DNA from: Cryobacterium psychrophilum
GTDB lineage: Bacteria > Actinomycetota > Actinomycetes > Actinomycetales > Microbacteriaceae
NCBI RefSeq assembly: GCF_004365915.1
Contig: NZ_SODI01000001.1
Span: 682,001-746,000, forward strand
Length of the DNA: 64,000 nt
Reading direction: 5' to 3'
The notes under the pieces are model-generated. The model was not told the DNA's origin. It saw nothing but the letters and a program-made list of their open reading frames with translations, and made no database searches. A program made the translations under genes and the position numbers. Position 1 is the stretch's first letter. Each line of letters starts with the position of its first letter. Positions 62,278 through 64,000 of the stretch are shown here, in pieces.

Positions 62278-63299
62278 CGTCCCATCACCGTGTCGATACC
62301 GTCGAGGATGCGGTCGAGGTCGGGCAAGTGGTGGCTCTCCAGTTTCGCGGCGGGGTAAGGAATGTCGAAGCCGGTCACTCGAACCGGCGCGGACTCCAGG
62401 TAGTTGAAGCAGCTCTCGGTCAGGCTGGCAATGACCTCCCCACCGATCCCGCCGGTGCGGTTGGCTTCGTGGGTGACGACGAGGCGGCCCGTCTTGCGAA
62501 CGGATGCCTCAAGCGTCGGATAGTCAACCGGTGACAGTGAGCGAAGGTCGATGACCTCGATGGAGACCCCTTCGTCGGCTGCGGCGAGCGCGGCATCCCG
62601 GGCGGTGGGCACGAGCGGGCCATACGTGACGAGCGTCACATCCGTTCCCGGAGCCACGATCGTGGCCCGTTCCATGGACGCCCCGAGCTCGGGAATGACC
62701 TCACCCTTCGCGTGATAGCGACCCTTCGGCTCGAAATAGAGCACTGGGTCGTCGCTCGCGATGGCCTGCCGGATGAGACTGTAGGCATCCTGCGGGTTGG
62801 AGACGGCAATCACGCGCAGGCCGGAGGTGTGCGTGAAGTAGGCCTCCGGCGACTCGGAGTGGTGCTCGGCCGCGCCGATGCCGCCGCCGAACGGCACCCG
62901 GATGGTGATGGGCATCTTGACCGCGCCCTGGGTGCGGTAGTGCAGCTTGGCGACCTGGCTGACGATCTGGTCGAAGCCCGGGTAGATGAAGCCGTCGAAC
63001 TGGATCTCGGCGACCGGGCGATAGCCACGGTAAGCCAGGCCAACGGCCATGCCGATGATCGCCGATTCGGCGAGCGGCGTGTCCATGACGCGGCGAGGGC
63101 CGAACTCGGCGAGGAGGTCACTCGTGACGCGAAACACGCCGCCGAGCGCTCCGATATCCTCACCGAGAAGCACAACCCTGGGGTCGTCGGTGAGTGCCCG
63201 GTGCAGGCCGGCATTGATCGCCTTGGCCAGCGTGAGGGTCTTCGTGGTCGTGTCGGGCGTCATCTGTATCGCCTCTGTTCCTGGCATCGTCATGGTCAT
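62274..63299 (-). CDS. bkdB: Branched-chain alpha-keto acid dehydrogenase E1 beta
   Basis: This 341-residue transketolase-like subunit has VVLLGEDIGALGGVFRVTSD, TPLAESAIIGMAVGLAYRGY and EIQFDGFIYPGFDQIVSQVA, and pairs with E1 alpha to bind thiamine diphosphate. Its ATG overlaps the bkdA stop by 4 bp after GGGGGACGC. A basic N-terminal tail of about 20 residues precedes the conserved domain. Confidence 0.94.
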   Translation of the reverse strand: MTMTMPGTEAIQMTPDTTTKTLTLAKAINAGLHRALTDDPRVVLLGEDIGALGGVFRVTSDLLAEFGPRRVMDTPLAESAIIGMAVGLAYRGYRPVAEIQFDGFIYPGFDQIVSQVAKLHYRTQGAVKMPITIRVPFGGGIGAAEHHSESPEAYFTHTSGLRVIAVSNPQDAYSLIRQAIASDDPVLYFEPKGRYHAKGEVIPELGASMERATIVAPGTDVTLVTYGPLVPTARDAALAAADEGVSIEVIDLRSLSPVDYPTLEASVRKTGRLVVTHEANRTGGIGGEVIASLTESCFNYLESAPVRVTGFDIPYPAAKLESHHLPDLDRILDGIDTVMGR

Positions 63300-64000
63300 G
63301 AGCGTCCCCCGTTGCTCGTGGTGTTGCTGGAGTCGAAGCTCGACAGGTAGGCGGCGTACTGGTCGCGTTCCTTCTCAAGCGTGGCGTTGGGCGTGGCGTA
63401 GACGTTGTCGAAGACGGTGAGCGGCTCGGGGTCCGGCATATTGATGCAGCCGGCACGCAGCTCGGCGGCGACCTCGTCGGCCTTCGCCTGCGTGCGGGCT
63501 TCGAGTTCTGGCGTGAGCAGCCCGAGCGAGTCGAGCAGGCGCTGCAGGCGCAGGATCGGGTCCCGCAGCTTCCAGGCCTCAAGCTCGGCCTTGTCCCGAT
63601 AGCGGGTGGGGTCATCCGCGGTGGTGTGCGGGCCCATCCGGTAGGTGACGGCCTCAATGAACGTCGGGCCGTCGCCGCGCCGTGCGCGATCGAGGGCCAG
63701 GCGGGTGGCAGCGACGACGGCGAGAACGTCGTTGCCGTCCACGCGCAGGCTCGGGATACCGAAGCCCGGAGCCCGGTCGGCGATGCTCTGCACGGCCTGG
63801 AGGCCCACGGGTTCCGAGATCGCCCAGTGATTGTTCTGGCAGAAGAACACCACCGGCGCCTGGAAGCTCGCGGCGAAGACCATCGCCTCGTTCACGTCGC
63901 CCTCACTGGTTGCGCCGTCCCCGAAGTAGGTGACCGCGACCGAGTCGACGCCGTCGTACTTGGCGCCCACGCCCCAGCCCACCGCGTGCAGGGTTTGCGC
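63296..64000 (-). CDS. bkdA: Branched-chain alpha-keto acid dehydrogenase E1 alpha (5' end outside window)
   Basis: The window holds the C-terminal 234 residues. The thiamine-diphosphate motif is YFGDGATSEGDVNEAMVFAA followed by FFCQNNHWAIS, and the phosphorylation-loop region YRMGPHTTADDPTRY typical of BCKDH E1 alpha is present. Only the first ~140 residues are missing at the window edge. It begins the bkdABC unit. Confidence 0.92.
   Translation of the reverse strand, partial: AQTLHAVGWGVGAKYDGVDSVAVTYFGDGATSEGDVNEAMVFAASFQAPVVFFCQNNHWAISEPVGLQAVQSIADRAPGFGIPSLRVDGNDVLAVVAATRLALDRARRGDGPTFIEAVTYRMGPHTTADDPTRYRDKAELEAWKLRDPILRLQRLLDSLGLLTPELEARTQAKADEVAAELRAGCINMPDPEPLTVFDNVYATPNATLEKERDQYAAYLSSFDSSNTTSNGGRS

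Overview
The window is a stretch of core chromosome from a high-GC Gram-positive bacterium. Several markers point to Actinobacteria: a PriA-type isomerase inside a his operon, the ClgR-DUF3046-RecA neighbourhood, a DUF1844 gene beside infC, LexA divergent from a LysM protein, an Lhr-Nei pair, and many start codons that sit six or seven bases after a TANNNT box with no Shine-Dalgarno sequence (leaderless genes). Gene content and order fit the family Microbacteriaceae; this is an inference from synteny and not a species call. I see no prophage, insertion sequence, CRISPR array, rRNA or tRNA gene.

Layout. 0-4 kb: the 5' part of pheS preceded by a gluABCD-type amino-acid ABC transporter operon. 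4-7 kb: SpoU rRNA/tRNA methyltransferase, then the infC-rpmI-rplT translation operon (infC apparently starts at AUC) and DUF1844. 7-12.4 kb: nei and lhr, overlapping DNA-repair genes. 12.5-16.5 kb: hisC-hisB-hisH-priA-sseB. 16.6-18 kb: LysM protein and lexA, divergent across a region with SOS-like boxes. 18-21.4 kb: metF-metE. 21.7-27.5 kb: hflX, a methyltransferase, and miaB-miaA-dapF. 27.6-34.6 kb: ftsK-pgsA-cinA-clgR-DUF3046-recA-recX, all on the minus strand. 34.6-37.6 kb: a gene-poor stretch with a truncated-looking ORF, a 54-residue membrane protein, csbD, then dapA and thyX. 37.7-40 kb: a plus-strand thiol-redox group (membrane thioredoxin, DUF4395, OsmC, TIGR01777 epimerase). 40-43.9 kb: TPR protein, dapB, GNAT, histidine phosphatase, M16 peptidase. 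44-50.6 kb: TetR, aldo/keto reductase, prfC, RNase J, a 58-residue repeat protein, glutathione peroxidase.

50.6-64 kb is a branched-chain amino-acid catabolic island. A TetR gene with two matching operators is divergent from an operon of carboxyltransferase, biotin carboxylase, acyl-CoA dehydrogenase, ScoA, ScoB, MaoC hydratase and CitE-like lyase, which together can take isovaleryl-CoA to acetyl-CoA and acetoacetate. Next to it, separated by a LysE exporter and a dehydratase-VOC fusion, is bkdABC for the branched-chain keto-acid dehydrogenase; bkdA runs off the window end. The arrangement parallels the accA1-accD1/bkd locus of mycobacteria.

Most genes are co-directional (minus strand) with 4-8 bp overlaps, so translational coupling is widespread. 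Several strong hairpin terminators separate convergent units. The window is mainly conserved core functions. The less ordinary items are the AUC start of infC with its two-state leader hairpin, the many leaderless promoters, the redox group, the PCD-VOC fusion, the 58-residue repeat protein and the paired operators of the leucine-catabolism regulator.
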